Assembly (NCBI RefSeq): GCF_001519065.1
Contig: NZ_KQ954253.1
Span: 46,133 to 110,132 of the forward strand
Length of the DNA stretch: 64,000 nucleotides
DNA from: Novosphingobium sp. FSW06-99
GTDB lineage: Bacteria; Pseudomonadota; Alphaproteobacteria; Sphingomonadales; Sphingomonadaceae
Direction of reading: 5' to 3'
Shown: piece after piece, positions 1-8,992 of the stretch
Position numbering within the stretch: position 1 is the first letter of the stretch
Layout of the letters: every line of letters starts with the position of its first letter
Program-made: the position numbers and the translations under genes
The notes under the pieces: model-generated
The model's database searches: none
Seen by the model: the letters and a program-made list of their open reading frames with translations, nothing else
What the model was told of the DNA's origin: nothing

Positions 1-222
1 GCCGCTGTCGCTCCACCCGAAAGCCAGGGCGCCGTCAAGCTGGCCGGTGAACCCGCCGGTCGCAAGATGGGCCGTGTGGTCCTGTCACGCGGCCATCAGG
101 GCTTGCTGCCGCGCGGCGCGGCCTATCGTTTCATCGCCCACGCCCCTGCCTGCCTGATGATCCAGACCGTCGAAGGTCCGGAAACGGTGCAGAAGTGGGC
201 GGAAATCTGCCAGAACTCCTGA
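1..222 (+). CDS. hapC: Hydroquinone 1,2-dioxygenase small subunit, C-terminal part (partial)
   Basis: The frame is open from the first base of the window and ends at a TGA at 220-222, giving the last 73 residues of a protein whose start lies outside. The fragment has a cupin-like end: a strand-rich stretch (GRVVLSRGHQGLLPRG), then AAYRFIAHAP and a C-terminus with VQKWAEICQ. It lies 21 bases before a clear large subunit of the two-component (HapCD/PnpCD) hydroquinone dioxygenase, where the small subunit is normally encoded. The identification rests mostly on that context and on the cupin-like end, since the fragment has no diagnostic motif of its own. It would form the heteromeric ring-cleaving enzyme with the next gene. 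Confidence 0.68.
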   Translation, partial: AAVAPPESQGAVKLAGEPAGRKMGRVVLSRGHQGLLPRGAAYRFIAHAPACLMIQTVEGPETVQKWAEICQNS

Positions 223-243
223 ATATTTGATCGGATCCACACC

Positions 244-1269
244 ATGGCAATGTCAGAAACCGCACATCAGGCGGCTGCTTCAAACCTGCCGCTTGTCATG
301 CGCACCGAAATCGGCGCGATCGACAACGTGACAGGCTATCGCACGTTCAGCGCAGGCAGCTTTTCCTTTGCGCGTGATGAATATTTTGCGCGGATTACCT
401 GGCCTGAAGGCACCCACACGATGCCGGTCGACGCGTTCCTGCGCGCGATGATGCGCGATGTCGCGTGGGGCTTCTTTTATGGCACCGTCAATTTTGACGA
501 CGTCATCGGCACGGTCAATCACTATGGCGAAGTCACGCTGTTCGCCGGCCGCTACAACGATGCCTATCACAACGCGGGCCGCGACCGCGAAGAACGCTTT
601 CCCAGCGAAGTGCTGATGCCGCTGTTCAAGGCGATCATGAGCGACTGGACCAACCAGGGGTTTGATCCGTTTGCCGCGCCCATGGAAACCGGCGCGCCGT
701 GGGGATCGAAGAACGGCCACAATGAGTCTGCGATTACACGCACGCGCGTTTCGGCCAAGCGCATCGTCGGTCTGCCCGGCGATACCCCGCTGCGCACCGA
801 CGCCAATGGCTTTCCGGTCAACCGGATGTTTCCCGATCTTGACCAGTCCACCCCCATCGTCGAGCCGGAACCAGGCTTTGAGGGCGAAGTCTGGGCGTAT
901 AATCTGTTCGACTACCTGTCGCGATCCGACGTGACGTGGAATCCCTCGGTCTGTTCGGTGGTGGGGGAAAGCCTGTTTTGCCCGACCACCGAAGAATTCG
1001 CCCTTCCCATCGATCATGGCAATGATCGCTGCGAATGGTTCATTACACTGTCGGACGAAATCGACTGGGATATCAAGGACAAGGAGACCGGCAAGCCGCG
1101 CGCCAAGGTTATCACGCGGGCCGGCGATGTGTCATGCATGCCCGCGGACATCCGCCACAAGGGTTACGCGAAAAAGCGCGCGATGCTGCTGGTGTGGGAG
1201 AACGGTTCCCCGATCATCCCCGAATTGATCCTGAAGGGTGAGGCCCCGATTGTTTCGGTGACCTGGTAA
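244..1269 (+). CDS. hapD: Hydroquinone 1,2-dioxygenase large (catalytic) subunit
   Basis: This 341-residue cytosolic protein is the iron-binding subunit of the two-component hydroquinone 1,2-dioxygenase that opens hydroquinone to 4-hydroxymuconic semialdehyde. The iron ligands known for PnpD (His256, Asn258, Glu262, His303) are all present with a uniform shift of two: His258, Asn260 and Glu264 in DHGNDRCEW, and His305 in ADIRHKGY. The length matches the family (about 340). It follows the small-subunit fragment and precedes the semialdehyde dehydrogenase that acts on its product, the hapC-hapD-hapE order of 4-hydroxyacetophenone and p-nitrophenol degraders. The ATG at 244 is used; a second in-frame ATG is two codons downstream. 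Confidence 0.92.
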   Translation: MAMSETAHQAAASNLPLVMRTEIGAIDNVTGYRTFSAGSFSFARDEYFARITWPEGTHTMPVDAFLRAMMRDVAWGFFYGTVNFDDVIGTVNHYGEVTLFAGRYNDAYHNAGRDREERFPSEVLMPLFKAIMSDWTNQGFDPFAAPMETGAPWGSKNGHNESAITRTRVSAKRIVGLPGDTPLRTDANGFPVNRMFPDLDQSTPIVEPEPGFEGEVWAYNLFDYLSRSDVTWNPSVCSVVGESLFCPTTEEFALPIDHGNDRCEWFITLSDEIDWDIKDKETGKPRAKVITRAGDVSCMPADIRHKGYAKKRAMLLVWENGSPIIPELILKGEAPIVSVTW

Positions 1270-1360
1270 TTCCGCAAGCCACACCCTGCATACCAACGGG
1301 CAAGATCGTTTTCACAAAGATCCTGCCCCTGTTGAAGTTCGCCAATCAGAAAGCACGCCT

Positions 1361-2857
1361 GTGCCAAAACTCGCACCCATCGATCCCGCTGCGCTCAAGA
1401 CCCGCCTGTTCATCGATGGTGCATGGGTCGACGGCGCGGCTGGCGGTGAAATCGACGTCATCAATCCGTTCGATGGCTCGGTCATCACGCGCATCGCCGA
1501 GGCCCGTGAAGCGGATGTCGATCGTGCGGTTGCGGCAGCACAAGCCGCCGCCCCGGGTTGGGCGCGACTGCCCGCGCACGAACGCGGCCGTCTGTTGTTG
1601 AAGCTGGCGGATGCGATCGAGGCCGACGCCGACTATCTTGCGCGACTGGAAGCAACCAACACCGGCCATCCGGTACGCGATTGTCTGGGGCTTGATGTAC
1701 CGCGCACAGTGCTGTGCTTTCGCTATTTCGGGGGGATGGCCGACAAGCTGGAAGGGGCGGTCATTCCGGTCGATGCCGGATTCCTGAACTACGTCAAACG
1801 CGAACCGATCGGTGTCGTCGGGCAGATCGTACCGTGGAATTTCCCGCTGATGTTCGTCAGTTGGAAACTGGGTCCGGCCTTGGCGGCGGGCAATACCGTG
1901 GTGATGAAACCGTCGGAGATCACCCCGCTATCCACGTTGCGCGTGGCGGAACTGATACAACAGGTCGGATTTCCCGACGGGGTCGTCAATATCGTGACCG
2001 GCTATGGCAACACCGCCGGCCAGCGCATTGCAGACCATCCCGACATCGGCAAAGTCTCGTTCACCGGATCGACCAACGTGGGCCGGGAAATCGTGCGCGC
2101 ATCGGCAGGCAACCTGAAAAAGTTGCAGTTGGAACTGGGCGGCAAAGGGCCGAATATCGTATTTGATGACGCTGTCATTCCTGCGGCTGTCGGTGGCGCG
2201 GCATTTGGCATTTTCCACAACCAGGGGCAGGCCTGCATCGCCGGATCCCGGCTCATCCTGCACGAGGCGATTGCCGACCAGTTTCTGGAACGGTTTATTG
2301 GTCTTGCGCGTTCGATCCGGCTGGGTGACCCGCTCGACACCGACACCGAGATGGGTCCCTTGACATCGCGAGTGCACCACGAGCGCGTGCTGGCCTATGT
2401 GCAGATGGCGCGCGAACAGGGCGGAGAAATCCTGTCGGGTGGCAAAGTGCCCGGCGCACCGGACCTGCAAGGCGGATATTTTATCGAACCCACAATCGTC
2501 CGCGCCCGATCCGGCGATCGCGTCAGCCGCGAAGAAGTGTTCGGACCTTTTGTGACCGTGACAACCTTCAACACCGATGAAGAGGCGATGGCGATCGCCA
2601 ATTCGACCGAGTACGGGCTCGGATCAGGATTATGGACGCAAAATCTGACACGCGCGCATCGCTTTGCCGACGGCATCCACGCAGGCATGGTATGGATCAA
2701 TTGCTACAAGCGCGTGCATCCGGCCTCTCCCTTTGGCGGGGTTGGCGTATCAGGTTATGGCCGCGAAATGGGGTTTGAGGCGATGCGCGAATACACCCAG
2801 CCCAAATCGGTGTGGGTCAACGTCGATGCGCAGATCCCCCCATTTTACACGCGGTAA
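1361..2857 (+). CDS. hapE: 4-Hydroxymuconic semialdehyde dehydrogenase (ALDH superfamily)
   Basis: A 498-residue NAD(P)-dependent aldehyde dehydrogenase with the full set of family signatures: PWNFP in the cofactor domain, FTGSTNVG, the general-base Glu in LELGGKGP, the nucleophilic Cys in NQGQACIAGSR, and the closing EEVFGPF. Next to HapCD the expected reaction is oxidation of 4-hydroxymuconic semialdehyde to maleylacetate (4-hydroxymuconate). The start is a GTG at 1361, because no ATG in this frame keeps the N-terminal substrate-binding part intact. It lies 91 bases behind hapD on the same strand, probably in one operon. The exact substrate is inferred from the neighbours; the ALDH assignment itself is secure. 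Confidence 0.85.
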   Translation: MPKLAPIDPAALKTRLFIDGAWVDGAAGGEIDVINPFDGSVITRIAEAREADVDRAVAAAQAAAPGWARLPAHERGRLLLKLADAIEADADYLARLEATNTGHPVRDCLGLDVPRTVLCFRYFGGMADKLEGAVIPVDAGFLNYVKREPIGVVGQIVPWNFPLMFVSWKLGPALAAGNTVVMKPSEITPLSTLRVAELIQQVGFPDGVVNIVTGYGNTAGQRIADHPDIGKVSFTGSTNVGREIVRASAGNLKKLQLELGGKGPNIVFDDAVIPAAVGGAAFGIFHNQGQACIAGSRLILHEAIADQFLERFIGLARSIRLGDPLDTDTEMGPLTSRVHHERVLAYVQMAREQGGEILSGGKVPGAPDLQGGYFIEPTIVRARSGDRVSREEVFGPFVTVTTFNTDEEAMAIANSTEYGLGSGLWTQNLTRAHRFADGIHAGMVWINCYKRVHPASPFGGVGVSGYGREMGFEAMREYTQPKSVWVNVDAQIPPFYTR

Positions 2858-2878
2858 TGGCAGCGAGGCAGCGCCAGA

Positions 2879-3196
2879 CTATGGCGCTTCCTCCGCCGGC
2901 GCACCCAGGCCCCAGGTCCAGCGATCGAGCTCATAGCGCGCAAACAGCCCCGCCGCCCAGTACGGGTCACCACCAAGATAGCGCATGACCGCCGCCCGAT
3001 CAGGCCCGTGCAGAATCAGCAGTGTGCCCGTCACATGGTCATCGGCATCAGTTACCACCATGCCGCCTGCCGCCACGCGAACGCCGTGCCGGGCCTCACG
3101 GATATAGGCGCGGTGCTCTGGCCGTATGCGCGTGCGGATCGCCGCCGAAGTTTCCGGCACGTCGTAACCGCGGAAAATGAAATAGGCCCCGCTCAT
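2879..3196 (-). CDS. YciI-like (YCII-domain) protein
   Basis: A 105-residue protein of the YCII/muconolactone-isomerase-like ferredoxin fold: MSGAYFIFRGYDVPE at the start, RPEHRAYIREA in the middle, and a DPYWAAGLFARYEL motif near residues 75-90 as in YciI proteins. Members often sit in aromatic degradation loci, but most lack a proven reaction. The ATG at 3194-3196 overlaps the stop of the Rieske gene by four bases (ATGA), so it is the last gene of a coupled three-gene unit. A longer upstream frame exists but would run far into the Rieske gene and is not used. A lactone or quinone-processing role is possible but unproven. Confidence 0.75.
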   Translation of the reverse strand: MSGAYFIFRGYDVPETSAAIRTRIRPEHRAYIREARHGVRVAAGGMVVTDADDHVTGTLLILHGPDRAAVMRYLGGDPYWAAGLFARYELDRWTWGLGAPAEEAP

Positions 3197-3573
3197 CCGA
3201 TCACCACTTGCCCTTCCGGGTCGATCTGTAACGGCACGCAATCCAGCGCGGCGCCAATGCAGGCGCCATCGATGCACATGCCGTCCTCAACTGTGAAGAT
3301 CGCCAAATGGCGGCGGCACATGATCCGTGCCCCATCGCGCGACAGAAACTCGTCGGCGCGCACGTTCAGCGGCAGCGAATAATGCGGGCACAGATTGACA
3401 TAGCCGAACACGCGTGAGCCTTTGCGGACGACCAGCATGCGAAACGCGTTGAGCCCGGCACCAAACACGAATTCGCGCGCTGCTCCATCTGCCCATTGCC
3501 CGATTGGCCCTAGCACCGTACCGATCGACGGCGCCTGTGGGCGAAGCGTCCAGCCCTTCTCAGCACCTGTCAT
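3193..3573 (-). CDS. Rieske [2Fe-2S] ferredoxin-like protein
   Basis: A 126-residue protein with one Rieske cluster-binding domain. The first pair of ligands is CPH in VNLCPHYSLPLN (about residues 62-64) and the second is CRRH in IMCRRHLAIF, fitting the CxH...CxxH pattern. There is no catalytic oxygenase domain, so it should act as an electron carrier or a small regulatory subunit. The ATG at 3571-3573 overlaps the flavin reductase stop by four bases and is preferred over a TTG one codon upstream. Between a flavin reductase and a YciI-like protein it may feed electrons to an oxygenase encoded elsewhere; no oxygenase alpha subunit is present in this window. Confidence 0.82.
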   Translation of the reverse strand: MTGAEKGWTLRPQAPSIGTVLGPIGQWADGAAREFVFGAGLNAFRMLVVRKGSRVFGYVNLCPHYSLPLNVRADEFLSRDGARIMCRRHLAIFTVEDGMCIDGACIGAALDCVPLQIDPEGQVVIG

Positions 3574-4064
3574 CAAATCGCCGCGGTGGCGAAATATCCG
3601 CCCTTGAGAAACACCAGCGGCGATGCGGTACCCTGCCCCATCGCTTCTACCGCGCCGACTACGAGCAGATGGTCACCAATTTGCTGCACGGACTCGATCC
3701 GGCAATCCACCCACGCAACAATGTCGTCGATCAGCGGCAATCCCGCAGGGCTGAGCCCGTGCATCACGTCGGCAAATTTGTCGTCCGACTTCGACGTGAA
3801 TGTCTTGCAGATATGCGCCTGTTCGGATGACAGGATATTCGCACAAAAGCGTCCGCCTGACGCAATTCGTGGCCAGGTTGATGACCCTATGCCGGGAAAA
3901 AAACCGACCAGCGGCGGATCGAGCGAGATCGATGTGAAAGTGCCGACCACAAGTCCAACGCGATCATCGCCATGGTGTGCGGTGATAACAGCCACACTGG
4001 TCGGGCAACAGCCTAGAACATCGCGAAAATCTCGCGGATCGATGGTGATCGTTGTGGCGGACAT
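3573..4064 (-). CDS. Flavin reductase (HpaC/NtaB-like, FMN-binding split barrel)
   Basis: A 163-residue protein of the flavin_reduct domain family, the NAD(P)H:flavin oxidoreductases that supply reduced FMN or FAD to two-component monooxygenases. Recognisable parts are the N-terminal PTSVAVITA strand, TFTSISLDPPLVGF (residues 42-55, flavin contact) and FCANILSSEQ (near residues 73-82). A purine-rich AAAAGAG lies about 10 bases before the ATG. It is the first gene of a minus-strand unit with the Rieske and YciI-like genes. The monooxygenase partner is not adjacent; it may lie beyond the left edge of the window. Confidence 0.85.
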   Translation of the reverse strand: MSATTITIDPRDFRDVLGCCPTSVAVITAHHGDDRVGLVVGTFTSISLDPPLVGFFPGIGSSTWPRIASGGRFCANILSSEQAHICKTFTSKSDDKFADVMHGLSPAGLPLIDDIVAWVDCRIESVQQIGDHLLVVGAVEAMGQGTASPLVFLKGGYFATAAI

Positions 4065-4300
4065 GCACTGGAACTCTTTTGACTTGGCTGGCTCAAAACT
4101 ATGCCGCTGGCGGTCGCCATGCGTCCAGTCTGAATGCGGCCACTATGCGGACGGACACCGATCAGTTGGATGGGCCGGGCCCGCGCAGCAATGCGCGCCC
4201 AGGATGCATGATGCGTTTCAGATTAAACCCGCCGTGCCCTGGCGCTTTACGCACCCCGCCGGGCAACGTGCATGACGGACGTTATCCGGCCGATGAGAGC

Positions 4301-5536
4301 CTATTCATGCCGCAAGGCTTCGATCGGATTGAGGCTGGCCGCGCGGCGGGCCGGAAAATAGCCAAATATGACACCGATCAAACCTGAAAAAGCAAACGCC
4401 GTCAGATTTGTCAGCGGGTCGAACACGAACGGCAGGTCAAGCAAACGCGACAGCCCGATCGAGGCACCCAGCGCGAGCACCAGCCCGATCAGGCCTCCGA
4501 CGCACGACAGTACGACCGCTTCGACCAAAAACTGCAGCATAACCTCGTGACCCAGCGCGCCGATCGCCAGACGAATGCCGATCTCGCGCGTGCGCTCGGT
4601 GACCGAGACCAGCATGATGTTCATGATACCGATACCACCTACCAACAACGAAATCGCCGCAACGGCACTGACAATGGCGGTCAGCGTGCCGGTGATGCTG
4701 GCCAGCGTGTCGGCAATCTGCTTGCTGTCAAAAATCGTGAAATCATCGAGTTTGCCACTGCGAATGTTGCGCCGTTCGCGCAACAGGGCCGCAATCGACT
4801 GCTGGATATCCTTGCTGTCATAGGCGGGATCGGCACCCACAATGATCGCGCGGATTTCGCGATTGCCGGTCAGGCGGCGCTGCACCGCCTTGATCGGCAT
4901 GATCACGGCGTCATCATTGTCCTGCCCGAAACCGCCCTGCCCACGCGTAGCCAGGGCCCCCACCACCGTGCAACTGATCGATCCGAGGCGCAGGGTCGTT
5001 CCCAGCGGCGACTGATTGGCATAAAGGTTCTTGGCGACCGTAGAGCCGACCAGACAGATCGATTTTCCGGCTTTTTCCTCATCACCCGTGAAGCGCCGTC
5101 CTGCGGTCACAGCCCAGTTCTGCGCATCGAGATAGGCGTTGTCGGCGCCGTTGACCGTGGTCTGCCAGTTCGCCGCATTGAACACCGCCGTCGCCGAAAC
5201 CTGGGCTTGCGCCGCAACCGCAGTCACGCCGCCGATCTGGTCGCGAATGGCATCGACATCCTCAAGCTTGAAGGGTGGCGGCGCCTCGCCTCCGCCGCCG
5301 CGCCCCGGAGCGGTTCCCGGCAGCACGGTAAGCACATTGGCCCCCAGCCCGGAGACCTCGTCATGCACCGATCGGGACGCGCCCTTGCCCAGCGTGACCA
5401 TCGTCACCACCGCGAACACGCCGATGACAATGCCGAGCACCGTAAGGAACGAACGCAGGACGTGACGCCGGATCGCGCGCACCGCCAACAACGCACTGGT
5501 GGCGATCAACCGGGTAGAGGCAGATGTGCCGGTCAT
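4301..5536 (-). CDS. MacB-like ABC transporter permease (FtsX/MacB core)
   Basis: A 411-residue inner-membrane permease. After a short cytoplasmic N-terminus, the first membrane segment (FLTVLGIVIGVFAVVTMVTL) leads into a large periplasmic MacB_PCD domain (about residues 50-270). Three more membrane segments follow in the FtsX domain: ISLLVGGIGIMNIMLVSV, the segment around VVLSCVGGLIGLVLALG, and the last near FSGLIGVIFGYFPARRAA. The TRERTREIGIR-like motif (ERTREIGIRLAIGA) and the C-terminal PARRAASLNPIEALRHE are typical. Unlike E. coli MacB, the ATPase is a separate protein from the overlapping gene upstream. It is the last gene of a six-gene efflux operon; substrate unknown. Confidence 0.9.
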   Translation of the reverse strand: MTGTSASTRLIATSALLAVRAIRRHVLRSFLTVLGIVIGVFAVVTMVTLGKGASRSVHDEVSGLGANVLTVLPGTAPGRGGGGEAPPPFKLEDVDAIRDQIGGVTAVAAQAQVSATAVFNAANWQTTVNGADNAYLDAQNWAVTAGRRFTGDEEKAGKSICLVGSTVAKNLYANQSPLGTTLRLGSISCTVVGALATRGQGGFGQDNDDAVIMPIKAVQRRLTGNREIRAIIVGADPAYDSKDIQQSIAALLRERRNIRSGKLDDFTIFDSKQIADTLASITGTLTAIVSAVAAISLLVGGIGIMNIMLVSVTERTREIGIRLAIGALGHEVMLQFLVEAVVLSCVGGLIGLVLALGASIGLSRLLDLPFVFDPLTNLTAFAFSGLIGVIFGYFPARRAASLNPIEALRHE

Positions 5537-6240
5537 GCTGCTTTCCGTTCGATGCGATCCACCATCCCGTCACGAAAATGGACAATGGTGCGAGCATACG
5601 AGGCCATTTCAGGCTCGTGCGTCACCATCAGCACGGTAATGCCGCTGTTGCGGTTGAGATCGGTCAGCAATTCCATGATTTCGATCGATCGTTCGCTATC
5701 CAGATTGCCGGTCGGTTCGTCGGCCAGCAAGACGGCCGGTTCAGTCACGATGGCGCGGGCAATGGCAACGCGCTGCTGCTGCCCGCCCGATAGCTCGGCC
5801 GGGGTATGTCTGGCCCACGGCGCCAGGCCAACTTTGTCAAGCGCGGCCATCGCCATGGTGTGCCGTGCCCGCTTGTCTTCGCCGCGATAGAGCAATGGCA
5901 GCTCGACGTTTTCCAACGCACTCGTGCGCGCGAGCAGATTAAAGCCCTGGAACACAAAGCCGAGATGACGACGGCGCAGCAACGCGCGCTGATCGCGCCC
6001 GAGATTTTCGATATGATGGCCCTGAAACACGAACGAACCGCTGCTCGGCACATCGAGGCAACCGAGGATATTCATCGTGGTTGACTTGCCCGAGCCTGAC
6101 GGCCCCATCACCGCCATGAAATCACCGCGCAGGATATCGAGATTGACCCCCTTGAGTGCCTGAAATGCCGCTTCACCCGTGCCGAAACGCTTGGTCACGC
6201 CCACGAGGCTGATAAGCGGTACTTGGCCTGGCCCGATCAT
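5533..6240 (-). CDS. MacB/LolD-type ABC transporter ATP-binding protein
   Basis: A 235-residue ATPase with Walker A GPSGSGKST (about residues 45-53), the LSGGQQQR signature, Walker B VLLADEPTGNLDS and the switch His in MVTHEPEM. The ADEPTGNLDS form and NILGCLDVPSSG segment are typical of the MacB/LolD/FtsE branch. It overlaps both the permease gene downstream and the membrane fusion gene upstream by four bases, so expression should be stoichiometric. It would drive the tripartite transporter from the cytoplasmic face of the inner membrane. Confidence 0.93.
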   Translation of the reverse strand: MIGPGQVPLISLVGVTKRFGTGEAAFQALKGVNLDILRGDFMAVMGPSGSGKSTTMNILGCLDVPSSGSFVFQGHHIENLGRDQRALLRRRHLGFVFQGFNLLARTSALENVELPLLYRGEDKRARHTMAMAALDKVGLAPWARHTPAELSGGQQQRVAIARAIVTEPAVLLADEPTGNLDSERSIEIMELLTDLNRNSGITVLMVTHEPEMASYARTIVHFRDGMVDRIERKAA

Positions 6241-7544
6241 GTCGCGGTCGCCGCCAGAAGGCCTGTGACGATCTGCATACCCGGTCTCAAGCCGGGGCCG
6301 GAAACAGCGGTCAACGCACCATTGGTGCTGCCGATGGTGACCTCGATCGGACGCAGCGCACCATCGGCCGCCAGCACATAAACGGTCTGATGGCTGCCAC
6401 GTCCGATTGTGGCGGTCTTGTTCTGTCCGGCCACACCGAATCCGCCGCTGCCAGGTTTGGGGCCGATCTGGACCCCGCCGGATTCCATGCCGCTTTCGGG
6501 GGTAAAGCGCAGTGCGGCATTGGGCACCAGCAATTGGTTGCGTTCCAACTTGGCCAGAATGGCGGCTGTCGCGGTCATTCCGGGGCGCAACAGCAATTGC
6601 GGGTTCCTGACCGCCAGCACCGCGGTATAGGCCACCACCGTGCTGGTCGAACTGGTGGTGGTGCCGGCACTGTTGACCGTTGGTGTGGCATTGGCGCCCA
6701 GATCGATTCGCGTGACCGCACCCGCAAAGGCCCGGCCGGGATAGGCATCGACCGCGAATGTTGCACTGTTGCCGACCGCTACCTCGCCAATATCGGCTTC
6801 GTCGACTTTGACGTCCAGCTTCATCGCGGTGAGGTCTTCGGCGATCGTGAACAACGTTGCCACGTTGAACGCCGCCGCAACGGTCTGCCCCGGCTCGACC
6901 TGACGCGACAGCACCACGCCATCAACCGGGGCATAGATGGTCGCTTTGGCCAGATTGGTGCGGCTGGTCGACAGTGTTGCCTCGGCTTGTGCAACTTGCG
7001 CTTTGGCCGCTTTCAAATTGGCCACTGCGCGGGCATGATCGCCGAGTGCGGTATCGAGTTCGGTCTGCGAAGGCACTTTGCCCCCTGACAGCCGAGCCAC
7101 TTCCTGATACCGACGCAGCGTCACGGACGACTGGTCGAGCGTCGCCTGGTTCTGTGCAACACTCGCGCGTGCCGACAGCAATTGCGCCTCATTCTGCATC
7201 AGCGCGGCACGGAACAGCGTCGGGTCAAGCTGTGCCAAAGGCTGGCCCTTTTTCACATGGTCGTTGTTCTGAACAAACACGTTCACCACAATGCCCGATT
7301 CCTCGGACCCGACATTGACCTGGTTTGTCGGAGCAAGGTTGCCCGTCGCCGAGACGGTCACCGCCAGGTCGCCCCGCTTGACGGCAGCCGTCGCATATTT
7401 CGGTGCCACACGGCCGCCAAACAGCGCGTAAGCCAACGCTGCCAGCCCAACCAGGCCAAGCGCGATCAAACCCCATTTGCGCCAGCGCCGCCGGGGAGGC
7501 GCCAGGCTTTCTCCCAGAAATTCCGCGATTGTGGCGTCGGTCAT
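6237..7544 (-). CDS. Periplasmic adaptor (membrane fusion protein, MacA/HlyD family)
   Basis: A 435-residue adaptor anchored by one N-terminal membrane helix (GLIALGLVGLAALAYALFGG, about residues 25-44). The first lipoyl half follows (VSATGNLAPTNQVNVGSEESG), then an alpha-hairpin coiled coil (about 110-200, rich in Ala/Gln/Lys) and the second lipoyl half (IYAPVDGVVLSRQVEPGQTV). Beta-barrel and membrane-proximal domains complete it. The order matches MacA. It overlaps its neighbours by four bases on each side. A glycine-rich stretch near the C-terminal third (GPKPGSGGFGVAGQ) is an unusual linker or loop. It should connect the MacB-like pump to the outer-membrane channel encoded just upstream. 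Confidence 0.91.
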   Translation of the reverse strand: MTDATIAEFLGESLAPPRRRWRKWGLIALGLVGLAALAYALFGGRVAPKYATAAVKRGDLAVTVSATGNLAPTNQVNVGSEESGIVVNVFVQNNDHVKKGQPLAQLDPTLFRAALMQNEAQLLSARASVAQNQATLDQSSVTLRRYQEVARLSGGKVPSQTELDTALGDHARAVANLKAAKAQVAQAEATLSTSRTNLAKATIYAPVDGVVLSRQVEPGQTVAAAFNVATLFTIAEDLTAMKLDVKVDEADIGEVAVGNSATFAVDAYPGRAFAGAVTRIDLGANATPTVNSAGTTTSSTSTVVAYTAVLAVRNPQLLLRPGMTATAAILAKLERNQLLVPNAALRFTPESGMESGGVQIGPKPGSGGFGVAGQNKTATIGRGSHQTVYVLAADGALRPIEVTIGSTNGALTAVSGPGLRPGMQIVTGLLAATAT

Positions 7545-8992
7545 AAGGGCTTTCCATTGTGCAATGGTGGATCAGGCTGCCATCCGCCGCCCAGGGCGAG
7601 GTAAAGCTGGACCAATGCGCTGGCCTGCGCGGCTTGCGCGGCTGCAAGCTGGTCGCGCGCCGACAGCAAAGTCTGCTCGCTTTGGGTCAGTGTGACAAAA
7701 TCGGTCAGCCCGGAGCGATACTGGCTGCGCGCGATGATTGCGGCATTGTTGGATGCATCGCGCGCAACGGCCAGCGCGGTCTGCTCGCGTTTGGCAGATT
7801 CCAGCGCCTGGACGCCGTTTTCGACATCCTCCAACCCGGACAGGATTGTGTGCTTGTAGGTTGCAAAGGCAGCATCGGCATTGGCCCGGGCCGCCCGAAC
7901 CTGCGAACGCAGCCGACCACCATCGAAAATCGTTTGTGCCAGACCGGCAAACAGTGTGCTGGTGACAAGATCCGTCAGCCCGGTGAAATGGCTGCCCTGG
8001 CTGGTGAGATTGGCGGTCAGCGTCAGCGCCGGGTAAAGTTGCGCTTGCGCCACCCCGATCTGCGCGGTCGCGGTGGCAAGATCACGTTCGGCAGCGCGAA
8101 CGTCAGGTCGCTGACGCAGCGTATCGGCGGGAATGCCAACCGCCACACCGTCAGGCCCAACAGGGATCGGTCCGGGCACCTCAAGCGCAGCGCGCAACGC
8201 TCCCGGCGCTTGCCCGGTCAGGACCCCGATCCGATTCACCGCGGTGGTAAAGGCAGTTTCGTAGGGCGGGATGGTCGCCGCTGTCTGCGCGCGCTGGGCA
8301 CGGGCCTGTTCCTGGTCGAGCGAAGACGCCAACCCCGCCTGCAACCGCCAGGTGGCAATGTCGAGATTGTCGTCCTGGGTGCGCAAGGTATCGCGTGCGA
8401 TGGCAAGCCGCGCCTGCGCCAGCCGGGCGTCGATATAATTTGTCGCCACTTCGCCCGCAACCGAGGTGCGCACCGCAACAAGGTTGAACAGGGACGAAGC
8501 CATACTGGCCCGCGCTGCTTCGGCAGAGCGCCGATTGCCACCAAACACATCGGCCTGCCACGAAGCGGCCAAACCCGCAGAAAGGCTATCAAACGCCTGG
8601 TTTTCAGCCAGTTGCGGGATACCACCAACGACTGCCGCCTTGGCATATTCTGCGGTGTGGGTTTCGCCAGCCGATCCGGTCAGCGTGGGCAATTGCGCCG
8701 CGTGCGCCTGGATCAAGGATTCGTGCGCCTGACGCAGGCGCGCCGCAGACACGGCGATGTCGAGATTGGCTGCGGTCGCGCGTGCAATCAGGTCGGTCAG
8801 CAGCGGGTCGTTGAACTGACTCCACCATACCGCAAGATCAACCGGAGCGCCCGGCGCGAGATGGAGCGTGTATTGCGCCGGCACCGCCAATGCAGTGCCC
8901 TGCGGCGGAGCGTAATTGGGCCCCGCCGCGCATCCGCACAGCAGCAAGGTCATGCCAAGCAGGATGCGCCTCTGCCCGCAACGGGTCATCAT
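7541..8992 (-). CDS. NodT/OprM-family outer-membrane efflux lipoprotein
   Basis: A 483-residue TolC-type channel. The first residues form a lipoprotein signal with lipobox LLLCGC, so the mature protein starts at Cys21. NYAPPQ follows, as in OprM-type proteins. The two homologous OEP repeats (about residues 65-265 and 275-470) show the typical long Ala/Gln-rich helices and the QRPDVRAAERDL motif that opens the second repeat. Its ATG overlaps the stop of the HTH gene upstream, and its end overlaps the adaptor gene. It supplies the outer-membrane exit of the tripartite pump. Confidence 0.92.
   Translation of the reverse strand: MMTRCGQRRILLGMTLLLCGCAAGPNYAPPQGTALAVPAQYTLHLAPGAPVDLAVWWSQFNDPLLTDLIARATAANLDIAVSAARLRQAHESLIQAHAAQLPTLTGSAGETHTAEYAKAAVVGGIPQLAENQAFDSLSAGLAASWQADVFGGNRRSAEAARASMASSLFNLVAVRTSVAGEVATNYIDARLAQARLAIARDTLRTQDDNLDIATWRLQAGLASSLDQEQARAQRAQTAATIPPYETAFTTAVNRIGVLTGQAPGALRAALEVPGPIPVGPDGVAVGIPADTLRQRPDVRAAERDLATATAQIGVAQAQLYPALTLTANLTSQGSHFTGLTDLVTSTLFAGLAQTIFDGGRLRSQVRAARANADAAFATYKHTILSGLEDVENGVQALESAKREQTALAVARDASNNAAIIARSQYRSGLTDFVTLTQSEQTLLSARDQLAAAQAAQASALVQLYLALGGGWQPDPPLHNGKPL

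Noticed and set aside
4547..5890. 447-codon plus-strand open frame over the MacB-like genes
   Set aside because: Shadow of the permease and ATPase; rich in Arg, His and Gln without structure.
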